DNA from: Phytobacter massiliensis JC163
Lineage (GTDB): Bacteria > Pseudomonadota > Gammaproteobacteria > Enterobacterales > Enterobacteriaceae
Direction: 5' to 3'
Assembly: GCF_000321045.1 (NCBI RefSeq)
Contig: NZ_HE578945.1
Location: forward strand, 404,713 to 445,306
Length of the DNA: 40,594 bases
Position numbers and translations under genes: made by a program
The notes under the pieces: generated by a model
The model's input: only the letters and a program-made list of their open reading frames with translations
Database searches by the model: none
What the model was told of the DNA's origin: nothing
Part shown: positions 19,176-28,044 of the stretch, piece after piece
Layout of the letters: every line of letters begins with the position of its first letter
Numbering within the stretch: the stretch's first letter is position 1

Positions 19176-19316
19176 AATTATCTATCTCTTTGCAGGCCAG
19201 AATTTTAAAGTAGTTGTGAAACGTTAATTTCGCGAATGTAACGCAGCGGCGGCCAGGCCTTAATATCTGTTAAAAAAACAGCGGCCATAAATTTTCCCTG
19301 CGAGAAAAATGAACTG

Positions 19317-19490
19317 TCAGATAATCTGTCTGACCGCGATGATATTCTCTCGCTGGGCTTGCCACCATTTCATCTGGCGATACAATGCCCCGCCATTTTT
19401 AAGTATCAGGCACAGACGATCGCCAATCCGGATAGGGTAGAATAAATCTTCGATCTCACCTTTTTTATGAACATGCCAGTAACAATTCAT
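19317..19490 (-). CDS. Small unannotated ORF, 57 residues
   Basis: I do not recognise this protein. The ATG at 19490 has AGGTGAG three bases upstream, a good ribosome site with short spacing. The frame encodes 57 residues (MNCYWHVHKKGEIEDLFYPI, then RIGDRLCLILKNGGALYRQM, then KWWQAQRENIIAVRQII) and ends TGA. It is basic, has no signal peptide or membrane segment, and carries three tryptophans and two cysteines. The IRIGDRLCLILKNG stretch looks like paired beta strands. It lies upstream of the SDR gene on the same strand, 141 bases away. Coding status is supported by the ribosome site and protein-like composition only. Confidence 0.5.
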   Translation of the reverse strand: MNCYWHVHKKGEIEDLFYPIRIGDRLCLILKNGGALYRQMKWWQAQRENIIAVRQII

Positions 19491-19750
19491 TAACTCACCT
19501 CGTCAGATAAGAGTAAATGTTGTACCAGATGCCTGGTCCGGCCATCTCGCTGCGTTTGCGAAATAAAAATGTAGATGCACATTTAAATTATTGTAGATAA
19601 GAAAAGTCCTAGTCTTGGTGAAATAACGTTGGTGCCGTCACAGATATAATTTCTGACGAAAGAAAATTATCTGATTATGCGCTTATCAGCTTGTTAATTG
19701 CTGTTTCAGTGCTACGCTTATTTAAGCACAACATTCGCAAGGAGATTAGG

Positions 19751-19978
19751 ATGAACGGCAAAGCAACATTTCCTGCCTTCCCCGTCAATGGGTGGCAGGT
19801 AGGAGCAGTGGAAGATATGAATGGGGTGGTTATTCAGTTCGGCTACAGTACCTCGCCTTACGCGCCTGGCGGTTCAACTTTTGATTCGCAGTTTTTCAGC
19901 CTGACGCCTGAAAAGGTTAAAAGCCTCATTTACGATCTGCAGAAAAGTTTGCACCAGTATGAAGATAAAGTAGCTTAA
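19751..19978 (+). CDS. BssS-like small protein
   Basis: A 75-residue protein starting at 19751, with AAGGAG nine bases upstream. An upstream in-frame start at 19691 would add 20 residues that include the ribosome site. FPVNGWQVGAVEDMNGVVIQ, FGYSTSP, then FFSLTPEKVKSLIYDLQKSL parallels E. coli BssS: HPLVGWDISTVDSYDALMLR, LHYQTP, then LWLTTDVARQFISILEAGI. BssS affects biofilm formation and indole/AI-2-related signalling in E. coli by an unknown mechanism. The identity is low, so this is a family-level match by eye. It is a single gene with a stem-loop just after the stop. Confidence 0.55.
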   Translation: MNGKATFPAFPVNGWQVGAVEDMNGVVIQFGYSTSPYAPGGSTFDSQFFSLTPEKVKSLIYDLQKSLHQYEDKVA

Positions 19979-19980
19979 AC

Positions 19981-20036
19981 AACCTGTTGCGCACAGGTTA
20001 ATGAAGCAGCAGCTGTAATTTCTTACAGTCTGCTGC
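19981..20036 (+). other. Two stem-loops after the BssS-like gene
   Basis: The first is AACCTGT/ACAGGTT (19981-19999) with a 5-base loop. The second is GCAGCA-g-CTGTAA against TTACAG-tc-TGCTGC (20006-20036) with a TTTC loop. Neither is followed by a T tract. They probably end or protect the transcript. Confidence 0.45.
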
Positions 20037-20152
20037 ATATAATATATCCTGCATCCTGTTTTTTCTCTCATTTGTTTACACTTCTCCCGCTATTCTGTTT
20101 CTTGTTTTGAGGAAAATCCTGGAGTGATTTTGACCAGTTTTCCTTACGCTGA

Positions 20153-20608
20153 ATGCAAATATATTATGTGTCAGCGGGAGCACCTGTGAATATTGTCCTT
20201 TTTCAAGTTGAACGTTTACCCCAGCAGAAAAATAATTTTATTAACTTTACTTTAAAATCTGTGCAACTTTTACGAGACAAAAAAGTCATTGCTGAATTAG
20301 GTGATGTAAGAGTTGATAAATTGCCGTTCTATTATTTTTGCGCTGTCCCAACCGGTTTTAGCAAAATTGAGTTTACCGTTAAAAATAAGCCGCCGCTGCG
20401 CCTGGTATTTCGCGCGGGCTATTTGAAAAGCGGTGACTATATTATCGCCACGCCAGCGGGGGAAATAACCCTTGGTTTTAACGCGTTAACGGGGATATGG
20501 TCAGATAAACAGCAGACTTTTGCCATGTCGCATCAGCAACTTACCGAACGTGAATATGTTCTGCTACGGCCAGCGCGGGTCTATCCGCGCCATGCGCCGC
20601 CGACATGA
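20153..20608 (+). CDS. Hypothetical protein, 151 residues
   Basis: I do not recognise this protein. The frame runs from ATG at 20153 to TGA at 20606-20608; a stop codon sits directly before the ATG and no ribosome site is visible, so the true start is uncertain. The sequence has no clear signal peptide. Alternating hydrophobic segments (NFTLKSVQLLRDKKVIAELG, KLPFYYFCAVPTGFSKIEF, RLVFRAGYLKSGDYIIATPA) suggest an all-beta fold, loosely like DUF2846-type domains. The start of the gene (20160-20370) is AT-rich compared with neighbours, a possible sign of transfer. It converges with sanA, six bases away. Confidence 0.5.
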   Translation: MQIYYVSAGAPVNIVLFQVERLPQQKNNFINFTLKSVQLLRDKKVIAELGDVRVDKLPFYYFCAVPTGFSKIEFTVKNKPPLRLVFRAGYLKSGDYIIATPAGEITLGFNALTGIWSDKQQTFAMSHQQLTEREYVLLRPARVYPRHAPPT

Positions 20609-20614
20609 ACAACG

Positions 20615-21362
<748 letters not shown>

Positions 21363-21426
21363 TCAGGCTACTTTACCCGTTCGGCAAGCGCAAGGAACAG
21401 GCGTCTGATTGCGTTCTTTTTCATCA

Positions 21427-21444
21427 CTGCGGGCAAGCCCGCAG
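21427..21444 (-). other. Stem-loop downstream of cdd
   Basis: CTGCGGG/CCCGCAG with a 4-base loop lies 5 bases past the cdd stop. No T tract follows on the minus strand, so it may stabilise rather than terminate the cdd message. Confidence 0.4.
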
Positions 21445-21448
21445 CAAG

Positions 21449-22330
21449 TCAGAGCAGCACGCGTTCGACGTTCAGACAGCCCAGCGCAAGCAGGGTCGCC
21501 AGGGTAGCATCCCACTGGGTAAGGGGCGCGTCCGCACGTTCGGCCAGCACGGCACGTTGCATATCGGGGTAGTCATAGCCACTCAGGCTCAGCAGATTGA
21601 GCGCCCCCTGCAGAGGAGGGAGTGTGGGGTTAAACGCCGCGTTCTCAGCGTAGCTGCCGCTGAAAATACGCCCGTCCCGGCAGAGAATCGCCACGCCCGA
21701 AGGTGCCTTAGAATACGGCGTATGGCTTCTGTTGGCCGCGCTGATGGCCGCCTGCGAAAGCGCATCGCCGGAAAGGGCGAAGCCGTGGTTCTGCTCGTCC
21801 ATCAACAGCGTTTCGATCTGCAAATCTTTCGGGCCGAAGGCATCCGGCAGGTAGTCCGCTAATGTATGGGGCGCGCGTCCGGGCAGGTTAATGCGTAACG
21901 ACAGGCCGCTATTCAGCTCGTTCATAAACTGACGGCAGTGGCCGCAGGGGGTGTAATTGACGGTGACAGAGCGCAGGCCCGTTTCGCCCCGCAGCCAGGC
22001 ATGGCTGATGGCGCTTTGCTCAGCGTGAACGGTTTGCTGCATGGTCGAGCCGATAAACTCCATATTTCCGCCGAAATACCAGTTCCCGCTGACGCCGCGG
22101 GCAATCGCGCCGACGTTAAAGTGAGAAAGATCGGCGCGCGCGCAGGCAGCCGCAAGGGGTAACAGCGCAAAAGCCAACGCGTCTTCGTCCATCCCCGTCG
22201 CGTCAAGCAGGGCGGCAACCTGCTCTGCGCTCAACATGGCGGGAAAATCCGCGTCCGCCAGCAGCGGCGCCAGGGCCGCCTGGAGGTTATCCGCAAGGGC
22301 GGGAAACGCAGTGTGAAAACGTGGTTGCAT
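21449..22330 (-). CDS. cdd: Cytidine deaminase Cdd
   Basis: Deaminates cytidine and deoxycytidine to uridine and deoxyuridine in pyrimidine salvage; a cytoplasmic homodimer of the large enterobacterial type. The 293 residues compare with 294 in E. coli. The zinc site and catalytic glutamate are all present: His102 and Glu104 in [12 protein letters not shown], Cys129 and Cys132 in TPCGHCRQF. The C-terminal half is the non-catalytic repeat domain. A CRP-like site and a CytR-type motif lie upstream, matching CytR-CRP control in E. coli. Confidence 0.97.
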   Translation of the reverse strand: MQPRFHTAFPALADNLQAALAPLLADADFPAMLSAEQVAALLDATGMDEDALAFALLPLAAACARADLSHFNVGAIARGVSGNWYFGGNMEFIGSTMQQTVHAEQSAISHAWLRGETGLRSVTVNYTPCGHCRQFMNELNSGLSLRINLPGRAPHTLADYLPDAFGPKDLQIETLLMDEQNHGFALSGDALSQAAISAANRSHTPYSKAPSGVAILCRDGRIFSGSYAENAAFNPTLPPLQGALNLLSLSGYDYPDMQRAVLAERADAPLTQWDATLATLLALGCLNVERVLL

Positions 22331-22388
22331 GGCGTTGCCTCATAATCAGTAATGGGATCGTAGTGTACGAGCCGCCAGGGGCGGTTTG

Positions 22389-22417
22389 TGTGATCTGTTT
22401 CTCATTATTCATGCAAC
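22389..22417 (-). promoter_or_regulatory. CRP site and CytR half-site of cdd
   Basis: TGTGA-N6-TCTCA (22389-22404) matches the CRP consensus at 9 of 10 positions. On the minus strand GTTGCAT (22417-22411), the CytR recognition octamer core, lies 6 bases away. CytR-CRP regulation of cdd is established in E. coli. Confidence 0.5.
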
Positions 22418-22459
22418 TAATGAAATTCAAATGAAAAATGCGCGACGCATCGCAAATTT

Positions 22460-23155
22460 TTACCCGACTAAGGCCACAATCAGCGGGAAGAGAAACGGGG
22501 CGATAAGCGATGTGATAATTCCGCAAATCACCAGCGCCAGCGAGCTGAACGCCCCTTCCTGGTAATCCATTTCAGCCGCGCGGGCCGTTCCCAGCGCATG
22601 GGAAGCCGTACCCATTGCCAGACCGCGCGCCGATTTTGTTTTGATATGCATCGCGTTCAGTAGACTGTGGCCAAACACGGCCCCCAGCACGCCGACGAAT
22701 ATCACGCAGACCGCGCTGATAGCCGGAATGCCGCCGATACTGCCGCCGACCGCCATCGCAATGGGGGTGGTGACCGATTTGGGCAAAATAGAGGCGGCGA
22801 TTTCCGGCGTCGCGCCCATCATCAGAGCGATGCCCGCGCCGGTAACCATCGCTACCACGCTGCCCGCAAAGCAGATGGTGATGATGGACTTCCAGCGCGC
22901 CCGGATTTGATGTAGCTGTTCATAGAGCGGAAAGGCAAGCGCCACCACCGCAGGCTGCAGCAGATCGTTAAGTATTTTGCTGCCCTGAAAGTAGTGATCA
23001 TAGGGGATGCCGGTCAGCAGCAAGAACGGAATGATAACCACCATCGCCACCAGCAGCGGGTTGAGCAGCGCCATTTTATAACGCATCCCCAGCCTGCGCG
23101 CCGCGAAAAAGACAATCAGCGTCAGGGGAAGCGACCACCAGATATTGGCCATCAT
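22460..23155 (-). CDS. yohK: LrgB/CidB-family inner-membrane protein YohK
   Basis: Polytopic inner-membrane protein of the LrgB/CidB family, 231 residues as in E. coli, with about seven hydrophobic segments. The family hallmarks [17 protein letters not shown] and SHALGTARA are both visible. LrgA/B-type pairs are linked to murein-hydrolase control, overflow metabolism and small-acid transport in other bacteria. For E. coli YohJK a role in organic-acid (3-hydroxypropionate) export has been proposed. Its ATG overlaps the yohJ stop by 4 bases (ATGA), so translation is probably coupled. Confidence 0.93.
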   Translation of the reverse strand: MMANIWWSLPLTLIVFFAARRLGMRYKMALLNPLLVAMVVIIPFLLLTGIPYDHYFQGSKILNDLLQPAVVALAFPLYEQLHQIRARWKSIITICFAGSVVAMVTGAGIALMMGATPEIAASILPKSVTTPIAMAVGGSIGGIPAISAVCVIFVGVLGAVFGHSLLNAMHIKTKSARGLAMGTASHALGTARAAEMDYQEGAFSSLALVICGIITSLIAPFLFPLIVALVG

Positions 23156-23550
23156 TTTTTGGTTCCTTTATCGCCGATAATTTTACGATCGCCGTGCGCA
23201 AGATGGGCGCTCCAGCTCACCACCAGGAAAACAATAAGCGTACTGACCGCACAGGAGACCACAATCGGCCCGAACTGCGCCCGTAGCGTGTCGTAATACT
23301 GCATCACCCCCACGCCAATCGGCACAAACAGCAGCGCCATATAGCGAATAAGCACATAGCAGCCCGGATTGACCCATTTTGCCGGCAGAATCTGCAAGGC
23401 CAGCAGGAAGAAGAGAATCAGCATGCCGATAATGCTGCCTGGAATAGCGATAGGCAGCAGAGAGGAGACAAAGTTTCCTGCGTATAAACAGGCGTATATA
23501 AGAATAAAGGCGCGAAGATACTGCCAGATGACGTTCAGCGATTTGCTCAT
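23152..23550 (-). CDS. yohJ: LrgA/CidA-family membrane protein YohJ
   Basis: Small inner-membrane protein of the CidA/LrgA family (UPF0299), 132 residues as in E. coli, with four hydrophobic segments. [21 protein letters not shown] and [12 protein letters not shown] are the conserved family stretches. The ATG at 23550 ([14 protein letters not shown]) matches E. coli and has GAGGTGG upstream; a start 12 codons earlier is unlikely. It is the first gene of the yohJK pair. A LysR-type regulator gene lies 107 bases upstream on the same strand. Confidence 0.93.
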   Translation of the reverse strand: MSKSLNVIWQYLRAFILIYACLYAGNFVSSLLPIAIPGSIIGMLILFFLLALQILPAKWVNPGCYVLIRYMALLFVPIGVGVMQYYDTLRAQFGPIVVSCAVSTLIVFLVVSWSAHLAHGDRKIIGDKGTKK

Positions 23551-23657
23551 GGTGACCACCTCTGTTAGAACGCATTCATCATACAATTAAATCGTAAAAC
23601 GTGCTACCGATCACATCATGAATTCCAGGAATGGTATGCATGCCTTCTGGCAACAGT

Positions 23658-24560
23658 TCACGTTGATTCATTTTCCCCCTGCATTTGCAGGCGGCCAATA
23701 AGTTCGCGCATGCCGCGGGTGACAATTTTATCCGGGCGCATAACCAGCCCGAGCTGTCGGTGTAGCCCAGGCGCAAGGGGATGAACGGCAAGGCCTTGCC
23801 GATCGCCGGGCTCCTGAACCGCCATTCGCGGAACGATGCTGTAGCCCAGCCCTGCGCGTACCATTCGCTTTATTGCCTCGATACTGCCCGGCTCCATCAC
23901 CGGGGAGACCACCGCGCCTGCGCGCTGGAACCAGCCGTCAATAAGGGCGCGCGTGCCGCTACCGGCAATAAAAACAATCAAATCCTGCGTGGTGAAATCA
24001 GCCGCCGTCATCACCGTTTCGTCCATATCGGCCGCACCGGCGGCGGTGATGGCAACAAACTCATCGTTCATTATTGGGGTGATTTCCAGATTACGCCCCG
24101 ATACGGGCAGCGTGACCAGCCCGATATCGACGCGATTTTCTTCTACGGCGCGAACAATATCCTGCGTGTTGCCCGTCTGAACGCCTACCGAAAGCTGCGG
24201 ATGATCGTGGCGTAGCGCCTGCAAAACCCCCGGCAACAGGTGGATGCAGGCGGTGGCGCCGGTCCCCAGGGTGACCGTTTCGCTTATCGTTTGCTGGTGT
24301 AGAGCCACCGAATGCACGGCGGCGGTAACGGCTTTTTCTATTTCTCCGCAGTGCGCCAGCAAGGAGAGCCCGGCAGGCGTCGGGCGCACGCCCCGGCCAT
24401 AGCGCTCAATTAAACGCGTTTTCAATGCCGCCTCCAGCTGTCGCATCTGCAGGCTAACGGCAGGCTGCGAAATACCCAACGCCTCCGCGGCCGCGGTAAA
24501 ACTTCCCCGGCCCATGACCAGACGAAAGGTTGTCAGTTGTTCGAGGCTGAAACTTGCCAT
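23658..24560 (-). CDS. LysR-family transcriptional regulator
   Basis: A 300-residue LysR-type regulator. The winged helix-turn-helix occupies about residues 4-62 (LEQLTTFRLVMGRGSFTAAA then LGISQPAVSLQMRQLEAAL). The effector domain follows (TVTLGTGATACIHLLPGVLQ onward), with IDIGLVTLPVSGRNLEITP and GSIEAIKRMVRAGLGYSIVP typical of the fold. It has no counterpart at this locus in E. coli. It is divergent from a GNAT gene 95 bases away, with a dyad between them, and upstream of yohJK on its own strand. Either could be its target. The name is left blank because specificity cannot be read. Confidence 0.85.
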   Translation of the reverse strand: MASFSLEQLTTFRLVMGRGSFTAAAEALGISQPAVSLQMRQLEAALKTRLIERYGRGVRPTPAGLSLLAHCGEIEKAVTAAVHSVALHQQTISETVTLGTGATACIHLLPGVLQALRHDHPQLSVGVQTGNTQDIVRAVEENRVDIGLVTLPVSGRNLEITPIMNDEFVAITAAGAADMDETVMTAADFTTQDLIVFIAGSGTRALIDGWFQRAGAVVSPVMEPGSIEAIKRMVRAGLGYSIVPRMAVQEPGDRQGLAVHPLAPGLHRQLGLVMRPDKIVTRGMRELIGRLQMQGENEST

Positions 24561-24571
24561 CCAAAGTTATC

Positions 24572-24588
24572 CTTATACCAGTGATAAG
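24572..24588. promoter_or_regulatory. Candidate LysR-type binding dyad
   Basis: CTTAT-N7-ATAAG is a symmetric dyad with the T-N11-A geometry typical of LysR-type boxes. It lies between the divergent LysR and GNAT genes, 12 bases from the LysR start. It may control one or both. Confidence 0.45.
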
Positions 24589-24655
24589 CGCAGGCCGGTG
24601 CCTGAATCGGGTGGTTGCGGCTAGTCTGAACGCCTGAATATGCAGGAGCAGCACA

Positions 24656-25198
24656 ATGGACATTATCAGAGCAGAAGAGCGGCACCTGGCCGCCATCCAG
24701 CAAATATACGCCTGGCACGTAACGAATGGCAGCGCCTCCTTCGAAACCGCACCGCCTGACATAGAAGAGATGCGCGCCCGGCTGGCTAAAATTCGCAGCG
24801 CCGGGCTTCCCTGGTTCGTTCTCCTGGAGGCGGGGGTGGTAAAGGGCTACTGCTATCTGGCGGCCTACCGCACGCGCTACGCCTATCGCTACACGCTGGA
24901 AGACTCTATTTATGTTGACCGCGACTTTCGCCATCGCGGGGCGGGCAGCGCGCTGCTGGCGAAGGCCGTCGAGTGGGCGGAACGTCACGGCTATCGCCAG
25001 CTGATTGCGGTGGTGGGCAACAGCGAAAATGCCGCCTCGCTGGGCGTGCACAAAAAAGCGGGTTTCAGCATCAGCGGTACGCTGCAAAATGTGGGGTTCA
25101 AGCACGGTCGCTGGCTCGACATCGTCATCATGCAGCGCACGCTGGGGGAGGGGGCGCAGACCCTGCCGCACAGGGAGCCGGGGCGACAGAGCGCCTGA
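24656..25198 (+). CDS. GNAT acetyltransferase, phosphinothricin acetyltransferase-like
   Basis: A 180-residue cytoplasmic GNAT of the Pat/Bar/MnaT group, which acetylates small amines such as phosphinothricin, methionine sulfoximine or amino-acid analogues. The acetyl-CoA loop RHRGAG is at about 92-97 in SIYVDRDFRHRGAGSALL. IYAWHV at the start, AYRYTLEDSIYV in the middle and NAASLGVHKKAGF then GRWLDIVIMQ at the end are group hallmarks. AGGAG precedes the ATG by seven bases. It is divergent from a LysR gene. A similar protein is encoded at 32138-32692. The true substrate cannot be deduced. A terminator follows 23 bases after the stop. Confidence 0.85.
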   Translation: MDIIRAEERHLAAIQQIYAWHVTNGSASFETAPPDIEEMRARLAKIRSAGLPWFVLLEAGVVKGYCYLAAYRTRYAYRYTLEDSIYVDRDFRHRGAGSALLAKAVEWAERHGYRQLIAVVGNSENAASLGVHKKAGFSISGTLQNVGFKHGRWLDIVIMQRTLGEGAQTLPHREPGRQSA

Positions 25199-25221
25199 AC
25201 AGCATCTCCTTTCCTCCTTAT

Positions 25222-25252
25222 AAAAGAGGCGCTACTATGTCGCCTCTTTTTT
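25222..25252 (+). terminator. Rho-independent terminator after the first GNAT gene
   Basis: AAAAGAGGCG (25222-25231) pairs with CGCCTCTTTT (25241-25250), 10 bp with a 9-base loop, and the T tract runs on for two more T. It ends 13 bases before dusC, so dusC must have a promoter overlapping this region or rely on read-through. Confidence 0.85.
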
Positions 25253-25265
25253 ACAGGGGCAAACT

Positions 25266-26204
25266 ATGCGCGTATTACTGGCACCGATGGAAGGCGTGCT
25301 CGATTCGCTGGTGCGCGAGCTATTGACCAGCGTAAATGATTACGATCTTTGCATCAGCGAATTTCTGCGCGTGGTCGATCAGCTATTGCCGGTGAAAGCT
25401 TTTTACCGGCTTTGCCCGGAGCTGCGGCACAACAGCCGTACCTCATCAGGCACCCCTGTGCGGGTACAGCTTTTAGGGCAGTATCCCCAGTGGCTGGCGG
25501 AGAACGCCGCCCGCGCGGTTGAACTGGGCTCGTGGGGCGTCGATTTGAACTGCGGCTGCCCCTCAAAGGTGGTGAACGGCAGCGGCGGCGGGGCAACGCT
25601 GTTAAAAGATCCTGAGCTTATCTATCGCGGCGCGAAAGCGATGCGTGAGGCGGTGCCTGCCCATCTGCCCGTGACCGTCAAAGTTCGCCTTGGCTGGGAC
25701 AGCGGCGACCGGCAGTTTGAGATAGCCGACGCGGTGCAGCAGGCCGGGGCCAGCGAGCTGGTGGTTCACGGCCGCACCAAAGAAGATGGCTATAAAGCGG
25801 AACGAATTAACTGGCAGGCGATCGGCGACATTCGCCAGCGGCTTACTATTCCGGTTATCGCTAACGGTGAGATTTGGGACTGGCAGAGCGCGCAGGCGTG
25901 CATGGCGACAACCGGCTGCGATGCGGTGATGATTGGTCGCGGGGCGCTCAACGTGCCCAATCTCAGCCGGGTGATTAAGCATAACGCGCCGCCCATGCCG
26001 TGGCCGGAGGTCGTTACGCTCCTGCAACGGTACAGCCGCCTGGAAAAGCAGGGAGATACGGGGTTATACCACGTAGCGCGTATCAAACAGTGGCTGGGTT
26101 ATTTGCGCAAAGAGTATCCGCAAGCGCAGGCGGTATTCGAACTGATCCGCGCGCTGAAAAGCTCGGCGGAAATCGCCCGGGCCATTCAGGGGCTCACCCC
26201 CTAG
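25266..26204 (+). CDS. dusC: tRNA-dihydrouridine(16) synthase DusC
   Basis: FMN-dependent enzyme that reduces uridine 16 in tRNA to dihydrouridine. The 312 residues compare with 315 in E. coli; the C-terminus is a few residues shorter. The TIM-barrel start [20 protein letters not shown] and catalytic Cys98 in [10 protein letters not shown] are conserved. [24 protein letters not shown] and VMIGRGALN bind FMN in the family. AGGGG lies 8 bases before the ATG. It is followed by a perfect 10-bp stem-loop. Confidence 0.97.
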   Translation: MRVLLAPMEGVLDSLVRELLTSVNDYDLCISEFLRVVDQLLPVKAFYRLCPELRHNSRTSSGTPVRVQLLGQYPQWLAENAARAVELGSWGVDLNCGCPSKVVNGSGGGATLLKDPELIYRGAKAMREAVPAHLPVTVKVRLGWDSGDRQFEIADAVQQAGASELVVHGRTKEDGYKAERINWQAIGDIRQRLTIPVIANGEIWDWQSAQACMATTGCDAVMIGRGALNVPNLSRVIKHNAPPMPWPEVVTLLQRYSRLEKQGDTGLYHVARIKQWLGYLRKEYPQAQAVFELIRALKSSAEIARAIQGLTP

Positions 26205-26216
26205 CCGCGGGAGGGG

Positions 26217-26244
26217 CAGCGTGCTCCGAAACGCGAGCACGCTG
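26217..26244 (+). other. Stem-loop between dusC and yohP
   Basis: CAGCGTGCTC and GAGCACGCTG form a perfect 10-bp stem with an 8-base loop, 12 bases after dusC and 10 bases before the convergent yohP stop. No T tract is present on either strand, so it may be a shared 3'-end stabiliser. Confidence 0.5.
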
Positions 26245-26254
26245 ATTGAACCTG

Positions 26255-26338
26255 TCAGAAAATCATTTTAAAGACGCCCGTTACCACCAATAACCCAATC
26301 AGAAAAATTATCAAAATAGCCCATAGTACAATTTTCAT
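26255..26338 (-). CDS. yohP: Small inner-membrane protein YohP
   Basis: A 27-residue single-span membrane protein (MKIVLWAILIIFLIGLLVVT then GVFKMIF) that differs from E. coli YohP only at two conservative positions. E. coli YohP is a verified small membrane protein; its function is not established. GGGAAAGG lies just before the ATG. It converges with dusC. It is easy to miss by length-based gene calling. Confidence 0.9.
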   Translation of the reverse strand: MKIVLWAILIIFLIGLLVVTGVFKMIF

Positions 26339-26540
26339 CGCCTTTCCCTTTTTTGGTAAGTTCAGGCTAAGTATAGGAAAGGATTATAGGTTCGTGGCCC
26401 CGGACATCTTCTTTCTCAATAATTAATCGTGTTTTTCAATTTGTTTCCTTTGACGTCAGAAGATGTATTGCCACGCGTAACTAAAAAATAAATCCTCACA
26501 CACGTTACGCTCCGCGCACGCTTATTTTCAGAACAATCCT

Positions 26541-27980
26541 ATGAATCGTTATTCTCTTTTGGCGCTGAGCGCCTGTTTCCCCGTTTCCCTTTTACTGACG
26601 GGCTGCGCGCCGATGCACAACAGCCGCCAGGCGCTGACGCAACAGGCGCCCGCTTCGCACGTTGCCGCGCCCTTACCGGCCGCGTTAAAAGACGGCTGGC
26701 CTGACAGCCAGTGGTGGCTGACCTGGCACGATGCGCAGCTTAATAAGTTAATCGACAGCGCGCTTAAAAATTCGCCTGATATGCAGGTTGCCGCCCAGCG
26801 CATACAGCTGGCGGAAGCGCAGGCAAAAGCCGTTGAGGCGCAGGACGGGCCGCAGGTCGATTTTTCGGCCGACGCCGAGCGACAAAAAATGTCGGCGGAA
26901 GGGCTGATGGGGCCGTTCGCCATTACCGATCCCGCGGCGGGCACCACCGGGCCGTGGTACACCAACGGCACCTTTGGCCTGACCGCGGGCTGGGATCTCG
27001 ATCTGTGGGGGAAAAACCGTGCGGAAGTGACCGCGCGTATTGGGGTCGCCCGGGCGAAAGAGGCGGAGCTGGAGCAGACCCGCCAGCTGCTGGCAAGCGG
27101 CGTGGCGCGACTCTACTGGGAGTGGCAAACCCAGGCGGCGCTGCGCAACGTGCTGACCCAGGTCGAACAGCAGCAGCAGAATATCATCGCCACCGATCGC
27201 CAGCTTTACCAGCACGGTATCACCTCCTCTGTTGAAGGGGTGGAGACCGATATCGACAGCAGCAAAACCCAGCAGCAGCTTAACGACGTTGCCGGGAAGA
27301 TGAAGGTTATCGAGGCGCGCCTGAGCGCCCTGACCAATACCCAGTCAGCCTCGCTGGCGCTGCGGGCAGTGGCGCTGCCGAAAGTAGAGAGCAAGCTGCC
27401 GGCGCAGCTGGGCTACTCGCTGCTGGCGCGCCGAGCCGATCTGCAGGCGGCCCACTGGTATATTGAGTCCTCCTTAAGCAGCGTTGAGGCGGCGAAAGCG
27501 GCTTTCTATCCCGACGTCAACCTGATGGCTTTCCTGCAGCAGGACGCCCTGCACCTGAGCGATCTGTTCCGTAGTTCGGCCCAGCAGATGGGGGTCACCG
27601 CTGGCCTGACGCTGCCTATTTTTGACAGCGGCAGATTGAATGCCAGCCTGGATATTGCGAAGGCCCAGAGTAACCTGTCCGTCGCCAACTACAACAAGGC
27701 GGTGGTGGACGCGGTCAACGACGTGGCGCGCACCGCAAGCGAGGTGGCGACCCTTTCGCAGAAGAACGAACACCAGCAGCAGATTGAGCGCGATGCCCAG
27801 CGGGTGGTTGGCCTGGCGCAGGCGCGGTTCAACGCCGGTATTATCGCGGGCTCAAGGGTCAGCCAGGCGAAAATTCCGGCGCTTCGCGAGCAGGGCAACG
27901 GCCTGATACTGCAGGGACAGTGGCTTGACGCATCGATCCAGCTTATTAGCGCCCTCGGCGGCGGCTACCACCAGGCATGA
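26541..27980 (+). CDS. mdtQ: Outer-membrane efflux lipoprotein MdtQ
   Basis: Outer-membrane factor of the NodT/TolC-like family, 479 residues, predicted trimeric channel for drug efflux. The signal peptide ends in the lipobox LLTGC at about residues 18-22, so the mature protein is a lipoprotein. It has two repeated OEP domains, including LDNS-type segments (KLIDSALKNSPDMQVAAQRI, GWDLDLWGKNRAEV, TLPIFDSGRLNASLDIA). E. coli K-12 carries this gene (yohG) in disrupted form; here it is open end to end. No membrane-fusion or inner-membrane pump gene is adjacent, so partners must be elsewhere. Confidence 0.92.
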   Translation: MNRYSLLALSACFPVSLLLTGCAPMHNSRQALTQQAPASHVAAPLPAALKDGWPDSQWWLTWHDAQLNKLIDSALKNSPDMQVAAQRIQLAEAQAKAVEAQDGPQVDFSADAERQKMSAEGLMGPFAITDPAAGTTGPWYTNGTFGLTAGWDLDLWGKNRAEVTARIGVARAKEAELEQTRQLLASGVARLYWEWQTQAALRNVLTQVEQQQQNIIATDRQLYQHGITSSVEGVETDIDSSKTQQQLNDVAGKMKVIEARLSALTNTQSASLALRAVALPKVESKLPAQLGYSLLARRADLQAAHWYIESSLSSVEAAKAAFYPDVNLMAFLQQDALHLSDLFRSSAQQMGVTAGLTLPIFDSGRLNASLDIAKAQSNLSVANYNKAVVDAVNDVARTASEVATLSQKNEHQQQIERDAQRVVGLAQARFNAGIIAGSRVSQAKIPALREQGNGLILQGQWLDASIQLISALGGGYHQA

Positions 27981-28044
27981 TTTTTTCCGGCGTTCAGGCT
28001 GAATCCTATACTTAGGGTTCATTCTGACGCATCTGGAGAAGATT

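Noticed and set aside
20006-20036. Possible small RNA or intrinsic terminator
   Set aside because: The hairpin is good, but no T tract follows and no promoter is evident just upstream, so an independent RNA is not supported.
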